This document shows, one piece after another, positions 37,598 to 37,659 of a stretch of 37,659 bases of DNA; position 1 is the stretch's first letter; every line of letters starts with the position of its first letter. Under the pieces are notes generated by a model, which did no database searches, was not told the DNA's origin, and worked only from the letters and a program-made list of their open reading frames with translations. This DNA comes from DATLNF01 sp035536235 (GTDB lineage Bacteria > Actinomycetota > Actinomycetes > BP-191): contig DATLOQ010000026.1 in NCBI GenBank assembly GCA_035536235.1, forward strand, positions 1 to 37,659. Reading direction: 5' to 3'. Position numbers and translations under genes: made by a program.

Positions 37598-37659
37598 CTA
37601 GTCGAGCGAGATGCCGCCGATGCGGCTCGCGCGAATCGCACCCTCGACCGCGGTGAGCG
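37598..37659 (-). CDS. C-terminal end of an unidentified minus-strand gene
   Basis: An open minus-strand frame enters from the window edge and ends with TAG at 37598-37600. The last residues read LTAVEGAIRASRIGGISLD, which looks like ordered protein rather than random GC-rich sequence. Too little is present to name it. It would converge on the S51 fusion gene with 4 bp between stops. Confidence 0.4.
   Translation of the reverse strand, partial: LTAVEGAIRASRIGGISLD

Overview
The window is a stretch of actinobacterial chromosome. By inspection it is very GC-rich, GTG starts are common, and several genes seem to be transcribed without a leader (a TANNNT -10 box exactly 6 nt before the start codon). 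The gene order is the familiar actinobacterial core: pnp, M16 peptidase, dapB, thyX, dapA, RNase J, ftsK, rimO, pgsA, cinA, clgR, DUF3046, recA, recX, RNase Y. RNase Y suggests a lineage near Nocardioidaceae/Propionibacteriales rather than Mycobacterium, but this is an inference. I see no tRNA, rRNA, insertion sequence, prophage or CRISPR array.

Layout. 1-2683: the 3' end of pnp, an M16 zinc peptidase and dapB. 2715-5130 (minus strand): a four-gene operon with a GNAT acetyltransferase, a sugar-epimerase-like protein, DUF2277 and DUF2461. 5239-5988: thyX. 6106-11591: an accessory block of two convergent units, a YbdK-like carboxylate-amine ligase plus an M20 amidohydrolase (plus strand), and two alpha/beta hydrolases plus an ATP-grasp ligase (minus strand). 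11650-15013: dapA, RNase J and a methyltransferase. 15056-18544: ftsK and a RodZ-like HTH membrane protein. 18574-23232: rimO, pgsA, cinA, clgR and a TetR regulator. 23296-29373 (minus strand): lhr, a methyltransferase and nei. 29374-30295: a regulatory stretch with a candidate small RNA and a gene for a small membrane protein. 30296-32441: DUF3046, recA with two kinds of DNA-damage control, and recX. 32449-33402 (minus strand): a secreted phosphodiesterase. 33403-35497: RNase Y with a long leader. 35575-37593: a cell-wall-anchored TIMP-like protein and a peptidase S51/CysS-tail fusion. 37598-end: the last codons of a minus-strand gene.

How the genes fit together. Three RNA-decay enzymes (PNPase, RNase J, RNase Y) lie within 36 kb. 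dapA and dapB belong to the lysine/diaminopimelate pathway. RecA/RecX, Lhr and Nei cover recombination and DNA repair. FtsK, PgsA and the RodZ-like protein serve division and the envelope, and ClgR is expected to control Clp proteolysis.

Best candidates for undescribed biology: (1) the ligase/hydrolase block at 6106-11591, which could make and break an unknown amide or ester metabolite; (2) a 23-codon, apparently leaderless upstream ORF carrying a 13-bp inverted repeat and overlapping the start of the S51/CysS-tail fusion; (3) a secreted LPXTG protein whose mature N-terminus would be Cys-Ser-Cys, as in TIMPs; (4) a possible small RNA upstream of the gene for the small membrane protein.
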